Shown one piece after another: positions 35,779 to 44,061 of a stretch of DNA of 64,000 nucleotides. The stretch spans positions 22,978 through 86,977 of the forward strand of contig JAGVTU010000004.1 in the NCBI GenBank assembly GCA_019136655.1, given 5' to 3'. The position numbers and the translations under genes were made by a program. The DNA comes from Bacteroidota bacterium. Lineage in GTDB: Bacteria; Bacteroidota; Bacteroidia; AKYH767-A; OLB10. The notes below the pieces were generated by a model. It ran no database searches, was not told the DNA's origin, and saw only the letters and a program-made list of their open reading frames with translations. Positions within the stretch are counted from its first letter, which is position 1, and each line of letters opens with the position of its first letter.

Positions 35779-36102
35779 TGGATGTTTATTAAATATGAAT
35801 AAAAAAATTACTGATAAATATCGTATTGCCTGCTGCGGTAAATCATTTCTGCTCCGAAATAATGAATCTACTTTTATACCGCAGAAAAAACTTTTTTCAT
35901 ATTTATAAAATGTAATTTGATTTAATGTTAGGATGCAAGGCCGGTTAGCGAAAGCTGCCGGTTTTTGCTTTTAAAGGATCAGGATATGGCTATCTCGCGC
36001 AACGACTGACTATAAAATGATAATAATCATACGTTAAACTAATGCTGTTCATAAAATGGAGCAGCCTCTTGTTGTTTTTTTGTATTTCAATTAAAGAGTG
36101 AA
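35779..36102 (+). other. Intergenic region with a terminator-like hairpin
   Basis: 324 bp with no credible gene. A TAATTTG element near 35912-35919 precedes the hairpin at 35941-35966, so a very short transcript is conceivable. Beyond that I see only AT-rich sequence and a -7-like box close to the start at 36103. Confidence 0.5.
35941..35966 (+). terminator. Terminator-like hairpin
   Basis: CCGG (35941-35944), AGC, a GAAA tetraloop, GCT, CCGG (35958-35961), then five T. The stem has an internal TT/G mismatch. It is 160 bp after the MBL/rhodanese gene, far for its own terminator. Confidence 0.6.
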
Positions 36103-36525
36103 ATGAAACATCAGTTAACCATTCATCCCGAAGATAGCATTGAAGTTTTTCAAAAAAAATTCAATCATATATATCCGTATCTTAAAGTTGAGTTTTTCAA
36201 AAAGTCGCATCGCAAGGGGCAAGGCAGTCATAAGAAAGATATGTATGCAAGTTCAGATTTATTCAAGGTGCTGGCTAAAATGAATGAGAAAAAAACATTT
36301 ATCTGGAATGACGATATGTCTATTGATGCATTTGAACAGGGGTTTCATACAAAGTTCGGACTCAATGTGCAGGTGTTTCGTAAATCAGGAAATGTATGGC
36401 TTGTAACTTCTGCTACTGACAACTGGACGTTGATGCAACAAAACGAAGAAGGCCAAAGTTTGGAGATACATTTGAAAGCTCAGTCAGAAAACAAAGAAGA
36501 ATTTGACAGAACCGAACAGGAATAA
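36103..36525 (+). CDS. Conserved-looking small protein of unknown function
   Basis: 140 residues, not recognised. No signal peptide or membrane segment. The N-terminal part (KHQLTIHPEDSIEVFQKKFNHIYPYLKVEFFKKSHRKGQGSHKKDMY) is basic and the C-terminal part acidic (ending EEFDRTEQE). The middle reads FIWNDDMSIDAFEQGFHTKFGLNVQVFRKSGNVWLVTSATDNWTLMQQNEEG. Residues 10-35 and 68-95 look like two copies of the same motif (S-hydrophobic-x-x-F-x-x-x-F-x-x-x-[Y/F]-x-L-x-V-x-x-F-x-K), so the protein may be an internal duplication. Codon use matches the neighbours. It is transcribed alone, converging on fabH. Confidence 0.7.
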   Translation: MKHQLTIHPEDSIEVFQKKFNHIYPYLKVEFFKKSHRKGQGSHKKDMYASSDLFKVLAKMNEKKTFIWNDDMSIDAFEQGFHTKFGLNVQVFRKSGNVWLVTSATDNWTLMQQNEEGQSLEIHLKAQSENKEEFDRTEQE

Positions 36526-36563
36526 AAAGTTTCTTGTATGTCTTGTTGTTTACAGTTTTCAGA

Positions 36564-37559
36564 CTAACTGTTATACGCCCACTTCAGATAAATACTTCCC
36601 CAGGTAAAACCTCCACCAAAAGCTGAAAGAATGAGATTATCTCCTTTGTGCAGTTGCTTTTCCCATTCCCACAAACAAAGTGGAAGTGTTCCATTTGTTG
36701 TGTTGCCGTATTTCTGAATGTTCAGCATAACTTTTTCCATGCCCACACCCATACGGCTTGCAGTGGCATCAATGATTCGCTTATTGGCCTGATGAGGAAC
36801 CAGCCAGGCAATGTCTTCAGCTTTCAGATGATTGCGTTCCATGATTTCAGCACTTACGTCAGCCATTCCTTTTACAGCGAATTTAAAAACAGTTTGCCCT
36901 TCCTGATAAACAAAATGTTCGCGTGCATCTACTGTAGCATGTGTAGGAGGTTTCACACTTCCACCGGCTTTCTGATGCAGGTAATGTCTTCCGTTTCCAT
37001 CACTTTTCAATATCGAATCATACACACCATATCCTTCGGTATTAGGCTCTAACAATACAGCTCCTCCGCCATCACCAAAAATAATACAGGTAGCACGGTC
37101 GGTGTAGTCAATGATGGCCGACATTTTATCGGCACCTACTACCACCACTTTTTTATACTGTCCGCTTTCAATAAACTTTGATCCCGTTACCAGTGCAAAC
37201 AAAAATCCAGAACAGGCAGCACTGAGGTCGTAGCCGAAAGCATTTTTTGCACCAACCTTATCACAAATAATATTTGCTGTTGCCGGAAAAACAAGATCGG
37301 GAGTTGTGGTAGCGCAAATCAGCAAATCAATTTCATCAGCACTGATTCCTCTTTTCTTAAGAAGTCCGTTAACAGATTCAACGCCTATTTTAGAAGTGCC
37401 CTCACCGGGTTCTTTCAAAATTCTGCGCTCTTTAATTCCTGTGCGTGTTTGTATCCATTCATCATTGGTTTCAACCATGGTTTCCAGTTCCTGATTGGTC
37501 AACACATAATCAGGCACCCAGGCATGAACAGCGGTGATGGCAGCTCTTAGTTTTTCCAT
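36564..37559 (-). CDS. fabH: 3-oxoacyl-ACP synthase III
   Basis: 331 residues from the ATG at 37559 (the codon before it is a TTG). FabH condenses acetyl-CoA or another acyl-CoA with malonyl-ACP to begin fatty-acid synthesis. The catalytic triad is visible: Cys in [12 protein letters not shown], His in [13 protein letters not shown], Asn in [12 protein letters not shown]. The C-terminal [16 protein letters not shown] is typical. It is the last gene of the yceD-rpmF-plsX-fabH operon, 8 bp after plsX. Confidence 0.97.
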   Translation of the reverse strand: MEKLRAAITAVHAWVPDYVLTNQELETMVETNDEWIQTRTGIKERRILKEPGEGTSKIGVESVNGLLKKRGISADEIDLLICATTTPDLVFPATANIICDKVGAKNAFGYDLSAACSGFLFALVTGSKFIESGQYKKVVVVGADKMSAIIDYTDRATCIIFGDGGGAVLLEPNTEGYGVYDSILKSDGNGRHYLHQKAGGSVKPPTHATVDAREHFVYQEGQTVFKFAVKGMADVSAEIMERNHLKAEDIAWLVPHQANKRIIDATASRMGVGMEKVMLNIQKYGNTTNGTLPLCLWEWEKQLHKGDNLILSAFGGGFTWGSIYLKWAYNS

Positions 37560-37567
37560 CAAAAAAG

Positions 37568-38533
37568 TTATAATGTTTGATTGACTACATTACTGTGAAA
37601 AGCGGTTGCAATTTTTTCTGACAGGTTTGCTTCGGTGACACGTTTGGAGAGTAAAATCATATTTTTTATAGCCTTGGCTTTGGATATTCCATGTGCCATG
37701 ATTACATTTCCATTTACTCCGAGTACCGGTGTTCCACCGTAGTTTTCATAATCAAAGCGATCAAAGTATTCGTCTTTGATTCCACGTTTTTTAATCAGTG
37801 TATAAAATGATTCTGCTTCTTTCAGCATCACATTACCTGTGAATCCGTCACACACAATTACATCAGCTTTGGTGTTAAACAAATCGCGTCCTTCAACATT
37901 GCCGATAAAATTAATCTCTCTGGTTGCTTTTAATAATGCGTGAGCCTGCTGTGAAAGCATATTTCCTTTCTCTTCTTCTTCTCCTATATTCATCAGACCC
38001 ACACGTGGTTTGTTAATCTGATAAACATGTTCTGCCAACAGCGAACCAAGTATTCCGAATTGCTGAAGTACTTCAGGTTTGCAATCGGCATTTGCGCCTA
38101 CATCAAGCAAAATTCCGAATGTGCCATCTTCCTTGGGCAATATGGTTGAAATGGCGGGGCGTAAAATTCCGCTCACCGGTTTTACGCTGAACATACTTCC
38201 AACCATCATGGCGCCTGAATGACCGGCACTGGCAAATACGTCAATCTTTTTTTGTTTCAGAAGACCAAAACCTATGGCCATACCCGACTGAGGTTTTTGC
38301 GAAAATACCTTGGTGGCAGAGTCGTCCATTTCTACATTTTCAGACGCATGCACAATGTCAAATGACGATTCAGCAACACCATTTGCCTGAAGTATTGCTT
38401 TTATTTTTTCGCTGTCGCCTATCAGCACAAGTCTGTTGTCAGCAGGCAGTTCTTTGAAAGCTTCAATAGCTCCCAGTGTGGTTTCGAGAGGTGCAAAATC
38501 ACCTCCCATTATATCAACACCTATCCTGATCAT
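37568..38533 (-). CDS. plsX: Phosphate acyltransferase PlsX
   Basis: 321 residues starting [26 protein letters not shown], the standard PlsX N terminus. PlsX converts acyl-ACP to acyl-phosphate for phospholipid synthesis and sits at the inner face of the membrane. Other family features are [57 protein letters not shown] and GFTGNVMLK. It lies between rpmF and fabH, as in many bacteria. Confidence 0.97.
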   Translation of the reverse strand: MIRIGVDIMGGDFAPLETTLGAIEAFKELPADNRLVLIGDSEKIKAILQANGVAESSFDIVHASENVEMDDSATKVFSQKPQSGMAIGFGLLKQKKIDVFASAGHSGAMMVGSMFSVKPVSGILRPAISTILPKEDGTFGILLDVGANADCKPEVLQQFGILGSLLAEHVYQINKPRVGLMNIGEEEEKGNMLSQQAHALLKATREINFIGNVEGRDLFNTKADVIVCDGFTGNVMLKEAESFYTLIKKRGIKDEYFDRFDYENYGGTPVLGVNGNVIMAHGISKAKAIKNMILLSKRVTEANLSEKIATAFHSNVVNQTL

Positions 38534-38548
38534 ATAGGAATTGAGAGA

Positions 38549-38734
38549 TTAAACAGCTTTCTCTAAAACAACTTTTCCTTTGTAATACATTTTGCCATCA
38601 TGCCAGTATGCACGGTGATATAAATGTGTTTCACCAGTAGTTGGGCATACTGCTACTGTTGGAGTTTCTGCTTTGTAGTGAGTTCTGCGTTTATCTCTTC
38701 TTGATTTCGAATGTTTGTGCTTTGGATTTGGCAT
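38549..38734 (-). CDS. rpmF: 50S ribosomal protein L32
   Basis: 61 residues: [20 protein letters not shown], then the [20 protein letters not shown] core. Only one Cys is present, so this is the form without a zinc ribbon. It is placed between yceD and plsX, the conserved arrangement that ties ribosome and lipid synthesis. Confidence 0.97.
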   Translation of the reverse strand: MPNPKHKHSKSRRDKRRTHYKAETPTVAVCPTTGETHLYHRAYWHDGKMYYKGKVVLEKAV

Positions 38735-38754
38735 AACTTCTTATTATTTATTCG

Positions 38755-39270
38755 TTAATTGTTATTTATTTTTTTCAGTAAATCCCATCGGGGATCATCT
38801 TGTTTTTCATTTTTTACCATATATTTTGCTATGGTGCGCAAGGTTTCTTCATTACATCCCATTCCTCCTGATGCATTATCAGGATGTGTTACTTTTAGCG
38901 GTATTGACAGCGAAACCACATCGTAAAGGTGCTGTGCCAAATGAATGTCATGAGCATTGTCGGCACGAATAATATTATCACCATCCACTTCATTGTCATC
39001 ACCGGTAGTTTTTACAATAATGGTTTTGCGCATATCCAAAGGCATTTCAAACTCTTCCAAACAACGGTGACACTCCACATGTACCGTTCCTGAAACCTTG
39101 ATATCCAACACAACCATTACCGCACTTTTGGTAACTGTAAGATGAATAAGAACATTGGCTCCCTGAACCAAAGGGTGTTCAAACATGTCGAAAAAATCCT
39201 GTTTTAACAGATATTCAAATTCATGTATCCCGTCTTTTAACCCGGCATAATGCAGGTTATATTTCGACAT
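38755..39270 (-). CDS. YceD/DUF177 family protein
   Basis: 171 residues from the ATG at 39270 (MSKYNLHYAGLKDGIHEFEY); an earlier ATG at 39336 adds a non-conserved stretch. The family signature is HVECHRCLEEFEMPLDMRKTI. DUF177 proteins are found immediately before rpmF across bacteria, as here (20 bp), and are linked to 23S rRNA or large-subunit maturation in some organisms. A lone Cys near GGMGCNEETL completes the usual pattern. First gene of the yceD-rpmF-plsX-fabH operon. Confidence 0.9.
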   Translation of the reverse strand: MSKYNLHYAGLKDGIHEFEYLLKQDFFDMFEHPLVQGANVLIHLTVTKSAVMVVLDIKVSGTVHVECHRCLEEFEMPLDMRKTIIVKTTGDDNEVDGDNIIRADNAHDIHLAQHLYDVVSLSIPLKVTHPDNASGGMGCNEETLRTIAKYMVKNEKQDDPRWDLLKKINNN

Positions 39271-39441
39271 CTTATCCACCTTAAACCTCGTGTTTTGGGA
39301 ACGAATGGGCAAAAGTAAAAAAAAATGAAATAGCAAGGTTTTTTTCTGTGAATTATAGCAAATAGTAGCTGATAATCAGAGCGCAACAGCAAAAGCTATC
39401 AACAACAGCAAGTGCCTATATCATATTTCAAAGCCACCAAA

Positions 39442-40416
39442 TCAGTGGTCGCGGTTTAGCAGTTTTTCGCAAAACAATTTCAGTTCCATGGCTGCCGATG
39501 GATTTAAGTTTAATGATTTGAGATGCTCAAAACCTTTTTCAAAATAGGAATGGATGGCTTTGCGTGTTGACTCTACCACTCCGGCCTTATCAAATATTTG
39601 TTTTACACGAAGTGTTTTTTCTTCAGGCTGAAGTGTTCTGTTGTTATAAAGATTTACAAAATCAAGATGTTCTTTTCCTTCAAGCAGACAGCAGGTTTCA
39701 GAAAACAAAAAAGTTTTTTTGCCTTCAATGATATCGCCTCCGGGTTTTTTGCCCACCTTATAATGTTCGCCATAAGCATCCAGCAAATCGTCCTGAATCT
39801 GAAATGCTATGCCGATGTTTTTTCCGAATTCATAAATTTTTTCAGCATCTTCATCTGTGGCTCCTGCAATCAGGCTTCCTGTGGTGAGACTACAGGCCAG
39901 CAGCACAGCAGTTTTAAGTGTAATCATTGCCGTGTATTCTTCAGGTGATATTTCATTCAGCTGCTCGTAATCCATATCGAGTTGCTGCCCTTCGCACACT
40001 TCTATTGATGTTTTATAAAACAGTGAAAGTACCTTGCGCAGCAACGTATCATCCACCATGGTCATTCGTTCGCATGCTTTCACAAAAAGGGCATCACCTG
40101 AGAGTATAGCCACATTGGAATTCCATTTTACATGCACGGCAGGCTGGTTTCTGCGTTTGGTTGCATTGTCCATAATGTCGTCATGCAACAGCGTGAAGTT
40201 GTGAAACAGTTCTATGCCGATGGCAGCATCCATAGCTTTTGTATAATCACCACCAAACAATTCGCATCCTATCAAAACAAACAACGGGCGCAACCGCTTG
40301 CCTGCAAGTGTAAGCATGTAGTCCATTGGCTCGTAAAGTTGTCGCGGCTCATGGCCAAAATGCAGTGATGAAAATTCTTTTTCCAACTTCTGCTGAAGAA
40401 TCGGGATGCTGTGCAT
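39442..40416 (-). CDS. Short/medium-chain polyprenyl diphosphate synthase
   Basis: 324 residues from the ATG at 40416; an upstream ATG at 40437 lies inside the terminator hairpin of the preceding gene and is unlikely. Both aspartate-rich motifs are present: LLHDDIMDNA (first, about residue 78) followed by RRNQPAVH, and QIQDDLLDAYG (second) with GKKPGGDI. The enzyme condenses isopentenyl diphosphate with allylic diphosphates. A Phe five residues before the first motif suggests a limited chain length (farnesyl or geranylgeranyl), but the exact product cannot be read. It supplies precursors for quinones, carotenoids or lipid carriers. Confidence 0.92.
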   Translation of the reverse strand: MHSIPILQQKLEKEFSSLHFGHEPRQLYEPMDYMLTLAGKRLRPLFVLIGCELFGGDYTKAMDAAIGIELFHNFTLLHDDIMDNATKRRNQPAVHVKWNSNVAILSGDALFVKACERMTMVDDTLLRKVLSLFYKTSIEVCEGQQLDMDYEQLNEISPEEYTAMITLKTAVLLACSLTTGSLIAGATDEDAEKIYEFGKNIGIAFQIQDDLLDAYGEHYKVGKKPGGDIIEGKKTFLFSETCCLLEGKEHLDFVNLYNNRTLQPEEKTLRVKQIFDKAGVVESTRKAIHSYFEKGFEHLKSLNLNPSAAMELKLFCEKLLNRDH

Positions 40417-40419
40417 AGT

Positions 40420-40457
40420 GAAATAAAAAAACAGCAATGCAAATGCGCATTGCTGTT
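40420..40457 (-). terminator. Terminator after the epimerase gene
   Basis: AACAGCAATGC pairs perfectly over 11 bp with GCATTGCTGTT (6-nt loop), and on the minus strand is followed by a T-rich tract. It ends the rfbA-epimerase unit just before the prenyl synthase start. Confidence 0.9.
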
Positions 40458-40475
40458 ACAAAGAAATTAATTTTT

Positions 40476-41426
40476 TTACTTCCTTCGGTTACGGAATGCT
40501 TCAATAACCTTGCTCATTCCTTTTTCGAGAGGAGTGAGGTCGCGGTTAAGAAGAATTTTCATTTTCGAAATATCAGGACATCTGCGTGTCATATCGCCTT
40601 CTTTGAGTGCAGGCAGGTGCACAATGTTTGATTTTGAGTTTAGAATTTTCTTAACCATTTGTGCCAACTCAAGAATGGATGTTTCTTTATCATTACCGAT
40701 ATTGATGACGTCATTCACAAAACGATGGGTGTAAAATGCATTGAGACAAGCTTCAACATTATCATCTACATAACAAAAAGTCCTTGTCTGAGAGCCATCG
40801 CCATAAATGGTAATATCTTTATCCAGCAGTGCCGAATCAATAAATTTCGACATTACAAAGTCAGTACTTTGTTTTGGTCCATACGTGTTGAAGAAACGGA
40901 AAATAGTAAAGTCAAGACCAAATTCCTGCTTGTATGCACGCAGGTAAGCTTCTCCCAGATTTTTTACAATGGCATAAGGCAATCGTGAGTTCAGAGGAGT
41001 AGTTGTTTCGTTTTGTGGATATTCAACAGGCTCGCCATAAACCTCGCTGCTGCTGCTGAAATATACCCGCTTCACACCTGTATTTTTTGAAAGGTCGAGT
41101 ACGTTTTTCAAACCTGTGAGATCGTTCAATACCCATGATGGATGATCGAGTGTACGTTTTACACCTACTACTGCAGCATAATGAAATACATAATCGAAAG
41201 CATAAGCATAAAAAATTGCAGAAATATCTCTGAAATCGTTTACATCGGCTTTTATAAATTTAACGTTGTTATGTTTGGAAGGCGGAACCTTGCTTAACGA
41301 TCCTGTCAGCAGGTTATCAACTACTACTACAAAATTGTCGGCATTGTCGGCTAATTTTTCTGCCAGTGCACTGCCCACAAATCCGGCACCACCTGTTACT
41401 AATATTTTACTTTTACTGTTTGTCAT
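40476..41426 (-). CDS. NAD-dependent nucleotide-sugar epimerase/dehydratase
   Basis: 316 residues of the extended short-chain dehydrogenase family. The Rossmann motif is LVTGGAGFVGSALAEKL (about 9-25); the catalytic Ser and YxxxK are in YFSSSSEVYGEP and LPYAIVKNLGEAYLRAY; FRFFNTYGPKQ, SQTRTFCYVDD and NIGNDKETSILELA follow. It resembles UDP-glucose 4-epimerase, UDP-glucuronate decarboxylase and related enzymes; the exact sugar is not decided by sequence. It follows rfbA by 5 bp, so it probably acts on a nucleotide sugar used in surface polysaccharide. Confidence 0.88.
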   Translation of the reverse strand: MTNSKSKILVTGGAGFVGSALAEKLADNADNFVVVVDNLLTGSLSKVPPSKHNNVKFIKADVNDFRDISAIFYAYAFDYVFHYAAVVGVKRTLDHPSWVLNDLTGLKNVLDLSKNTGVKRVYFSSSSEVYGEPVEYPQNETTTPLNSRLPYAIVKNLGEAYLRAYKQEFGLDFTIFRFFNTYGPKQSTDFVMSKFIDSALLDKDITIYGDGSQTRTFCYVDDNVEACLNAFYTHRFVNDVINIGNDKETSILELAQMVKKILNSKSNIVHLPALKEGDMTRRCPDISKMKILLNRDLTPLEKGMSKVIEAFRNRRK

Positions 41427-41431
41427 ATAAC

Positions 41432-42301
41432 TTATAAATATTGATCTAAAATTTTAATCAGATATTGCCCATATCCGCTTTTCATCAGTGGCTCTGCTAC
41501 TTTGCGGAGTTGTTCTTTATTGATAAAGCCCATACGATAAGCCACTTCTTCAATGCAGCCTACTTTTAATCCCTGACGTTCTTCAATTACGTTTACAAAA
41601 TTTCCAGCCTGCAAAAGCGAGTTAAATGTACCGGTGTCGAGCCAGGCAGTACCTCTTTCCAGAAGCTGCACTTTCAGTTTTCCTTCTCTGAGGTAATGTT
41701 TGTTGATGTCGGTAATTTCGTATTCGCCACGTGCACTGGGTTTTAAATTTTTGGCAATTGATACCACTTCATTGTCATAAAAATATAATCCCGGAACAGC
41801 ATAGTTGGATTTAGGTTTCTGCGGTTTTTCTTCAATAGACAATGCATTAAAATCTGCATCAAACTCTACTACACCATAACGCTCAGGGTCCGAAACGTGG
41901 TAAGCAAATACCAGTCCGCCCTGCATGTTGTTGTTTCCTGCAAGAATTCGACCCAGTCCTTGTCCATAAAAAATATTATCGCCCAGTACCAGAGCAACAG
42001 AATCATTTCCGATAAATTTTTCGCCTATTACAAATGCCTGTGCAAGTCCGTTGGGTACCTTTTGTTCTTCGTAATGAAAACGGCAGCCCAACTGTTCACC
42101 CGTGCCTAACAAACGTTTGAAGTGCGGCAAATCGTGAGGTGTACTGATAATTAGTATTTCGCTGATGCCTGCCATCATCAACACCGATAACGGATAATAT
42201 ATCATCGGTTTATCATAAACAGGCATCAACTGCTTACTCATTGCCAGAGTAAGCGGATGTAATCGTGTGCCGCTGCCTCCGGCTAAAACAATTCCTTTCA
42301 T
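41432..42301 (-). CDS. rfbA: Glucose-1-phosphate thymidylyltransferase
   Basis: 289 residues from the ATG at 42301, giving [42 protein letters not shown], the RmlA/RfbA N terminus (a TTG three bases earlier is ignored). It makes dTDP-glucose from glucose-1-phosphate and dTTP, the first step to dTDP-rhamnose and other deoxysugars. [26 protein letters not shown] and [11 protein letters not shown] are also present. rfbB, C and D are not in the window. It is coupled to the epimerase gene 5 bp downstream. Confidence 0.96.
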   Translation of the reverse strand: MKGIVLAGGSGTRLHPLTLAMSKQLMPVYDKPMIYYPLSVLMMAGISEILIISTPHDLPHFKRLLGTGEQLGCRFHYEEQKVPNGLAQAFVIGEKFIGNDSVALVLGDNIFYGQGLGRILAGNNNMQGGLVFAYHVSDPERYGVVEFDADFNALSIEEKPQKPKSNYAVPGLYFYDNEVVSIAKNLKPSARGEYEITDINKHYLREGKLKVQLLERGTAWLDTGTFNSLLQAGNFVNVIEERQGLKVGCIEEVAYRMGFINKEQLRKVAEPLMKSGYGQYLIKILDQYL

Positions 42302-42551
42302 CAATTAAATTCAGAAGTCAGGTTGTACGTAAAAATGTCAATTGTGGTTTCTGAAAGCATAAAAATTACTTTCGGCTGTAAAAGTACTAATGTTCACTGA
42401 TATCCGTATCTGTCTGATACCTAAAAATTAACCTGAATATTTGCTATACAGGTTTATTAAGAGCTTGTTACAGGAGATAAATAAATCAACTTCGTATAAA
42501 ATTCTTCTTGCTCAAAAACAACCGGACAAACAATCACCTTCAACTACTTGT

Positions 42552-42559
42552 TACCTTTG
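42552..42559 (+). promoter_or_regulatory. -7 element for the radical SAM gene
   Basis: TACCTTTG matches TAnnTTTG and lies 16 bp before the GTG start. A -33 TTG is not found at the right distance. Confidence 0.4.
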
Positions 42560-42575
42560 CAAAAAATATTTTTAG

Positions 42576-43607
42576 GTGAACCGTAATATCAGCGACCTTT
42601 CAAACCTGATGAGTAAACTCACAGTGCGAAGGGCAGCCAATTTTTCGAAAGTGATTAGCAGCTACTACTTGTCGCGACTGACGGGTAAGGCACAGCATAA
42701 AGGCATGCCTGTAAGTATTTCGGTGGAACCTACTACTTCCTGTAACCTGCGCTGCCCTGAATGTCCAAGCGGACTGAGAGCTTTCAGCCGTCCTACCGGA
42801 ATGTTGCAACCTGAATTTTATAAACGACTGATTGATGAACTTGCTCCTGATTTATTGTATCTGATACTTTACTTTCAGGGCGAACCTTATCTCAACACCA
42901 ATCTCTTTGACATGATTCGTTATGCTCATGAGAATAAAATTTATACGGCCACCTCTACCAATGCGCATTACCTGAGTGACGACAATGCACGCAAAACTGT
43001 AGAAGCAGGACTCGACAGATTGATTATTTCTATTGACGGCACTACGCAGGATGTGTACTCTCAATATCGCAAGGGTGGCTCACTTGAAAAAGTATTGCAA
43101 GGTGCCGAAACTATGGTGAAATGGAAAAAACAACTTCAGTCAAAAACACCGCATCTCATTTTTCAGTTTCTGGTAGTAAAACCCAATGAACATCAGGTGG
43201 AGGATGTAAAAAAACTTGCAGCTAAGATTGGAGTAAACGAAGTAGCGTTTAAGACAGCTCAGCTTTATGATTATAAAAATGGAAATCCGCTGATGCCTGA
43301 CAATACAAGATACTCACGATATAAGAAGAACAAAGACGGCACATACAGCATAAAAAACCCATTGGAAAATCATTGCTGGAAAATGTGGCATTCATCCGTA
43401 ATAACCTGGGACGGAAGTATGGTGCCCTGTTGTTTCGACAAAGATGCCAAACATAAGTTAGGCGATTTGCAGCACGATAGTTTTCGAGAGTTGTGGCATG
43501 GCAAAACGTATAATCGTTTCAGACAGGCTGTACTTACTTCGCGCAGCAGCATTGATATATGTGCCAACTGCACCGAAGGTGGCCGCGTATGGACAAAAGG
43601 CAGATAG
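42576..43607 (+). CDS. Radical SAM/SPASM domain protein
   Basis: 343 residues from a GTG (an ATG at 42609 is a possible alternative). The radical SAM [4Fe-4S] motif is CNLRCPEC (Cys56, 60, 63), and the C-terminal SPASM region has NHCWKMWHSSVITWDGSMVPCCFDKDAKHKLGDL and ICANC, for extra Fe-S clusters. Such enzymes modify peptides or assist glycan, cofactor or quinohemoprotein maturation, but no precursor peptide or partner is adjacent. It stands alone after a 270-bp gap from rfbA, on the opposite strand. The substrate is unknown; an envelope-related role is only suggested by the surrounding sugar genes. Confidence 0.9.
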   Translation: MNRNISDLSNLMSKLTVRRAANFSKVISSYYLSRLTGKAQHKGMPVSISVEPTTSCNLRCPECPSGLRAFSRPTGMLQPEFYKRLIDELAPDLLYLILYFQGEPYLNTNLFDMIRYAHENKIYTATSTNAHYLSDDNARKTVEAGLDRLIISIDGTTQDVYSQYRKGGSLEKVLQGAETMVKWKKQLQSKTPHLIFQFLVVKPNEHQVEDVKKLAAKIGVNEVAFKTAQLYDYKNGNPLMPDNTRYSRYKKNKDGTYSIKNPLENHCWKMWHSSVITWDGSMVPCCFDKDAKHKLGDLQHDSFRELWHGKTYNRFRQAVLTSRSSIDICANCTEGGRVWTKGR

Positions 43608-43679
43608 ACTTTGCGAATTGTCAATTAAAAAGGTTTATTTCTTAGGTTTAACTATAAAGTATTTTCCTTCGCAAGTCCG

Positions 43680-43793
43680 GGACGCTAAAAGGAGTTATTA
43701 ATCTTAAAATTCATGCACGTTGTCACCTCTTCACTGGTTGGGGGTGAGTGTCCTATCACCCGGCAGGTCGCGTTAGCTCCTGCTGGGTTGTTT
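43680..43793 (+). ncRNA. Candidate structured RNA with alternative hairpins
   Basis: Four segments can pair in exclusive ways: TCACC (43723-43727) or TCACCC (43756-43761) can each pair with GGGTGA (43742-43747), while CCCGGCAGG (43759-43767), which shares CCC with TCACCC, pairs over nine positions with CCTGCTGGG (43779-43787) and is followed by TTGTTT. This is the plan of an attenuator or riboswitch, but no known class is recognised and no regulated gene follows except a tRNA. The GC content exceeds the surroundings. It could also encode a 37-residue peptide. Confidence 0.35.
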
Positions 43794-43919
43794 ATGTTTA
43801 TGACTCGTCTTAAAAAAAGTTTATGATGGAATATTAGCCTTGTCATGAACGGTTTTAAGAGCATATTTATGCTCCTGCATCAAAATTTCTTTATCTTATT
43901 TTTAAATCGAAAAAAATTC

Positions 43920-43927
43920 TATTTTTG
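43920..43927 (+). promoter_or_regulatory. -7 element for tRNA-Gln
   Basis: TATTTTTG, full match to TAnnTTTG, 10 bp upstream of the mature tRNA 5' end. Confidence 0.55.
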
Positions 43928-43937
43928 CGCCCTCGTT

Positions 43938-44008
43938 TGTCCGATGGTGTAATGGTAACACTGCAGATTTTGGTTCTGCCTTTCCAGGTTCGAATCCTGG
44001 TCGGACAA
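43938..44008 (+). tRNA. tRNA-Gln (anticodon UUG)
   Basis: The 7-bp acceptor stem TGTCCGA / TCGGACA, a D arm, the anticodon stem GCAGA / TCTGC with loop TTTTGGT (anticodon TTG), and the T arm CCAGG-TTCGAAT-CCTGG form a complete cloverleaf. CCA is not encoded, so it must be added after transcription. A terminator follows within 10 bp. Confidence 0.96.
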
Positions 44009-44017
44009 CAAAGAATG

Positions 44018-44047
44018 GGCTGTTTCATCTTTTGAGCAGCCTTTTTT
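44018..44047 (+). terminator. Terminator after tRNA-Gln
   Basis: GGCTG (44018-44022) pairs with CAGCC (44037-44041) and is followed by six T. It overlaps an alternative TTG start of the next gene, supporting the later ATG at 44062. Confidence 0.75.
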
Positions 44048-44061
44048 ATTTACTTCGCTGT

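Larger units (their letters stand above)
43608..43937 (+). other. Intergenic region before tRNA-Gln
   Basis: 330 bp without a recognised gene. It holds the structured element at 43680-43793, a 37-codon open frame (43713-43826) running through it, and the tRNA promoter -7 box (TATTTTTG, 43920-43927). Confidence 0.5.

Noticed and set aside
35980..36000. GG...GC pair considered as a sigma-54 -24/-12 promoter
   Set aside because: The spacing is 9 rather than 10 bp and the -12 region lacks the TTGC context.
43670..43700. GGGACGC-containing stretch considered as a c-di-GMP-I riboswitch or RNase P/SRP RNA core
   Set aside because: Only a few bases match; the other conserved segments of these RNAs are missing and the length is too short.
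43938..44008. tRNA-Gln as an integration site for a mobile element
   Set aside because: No integrase, direct repeat of the tRNA 3' end, or foreign gene block lies next to it.
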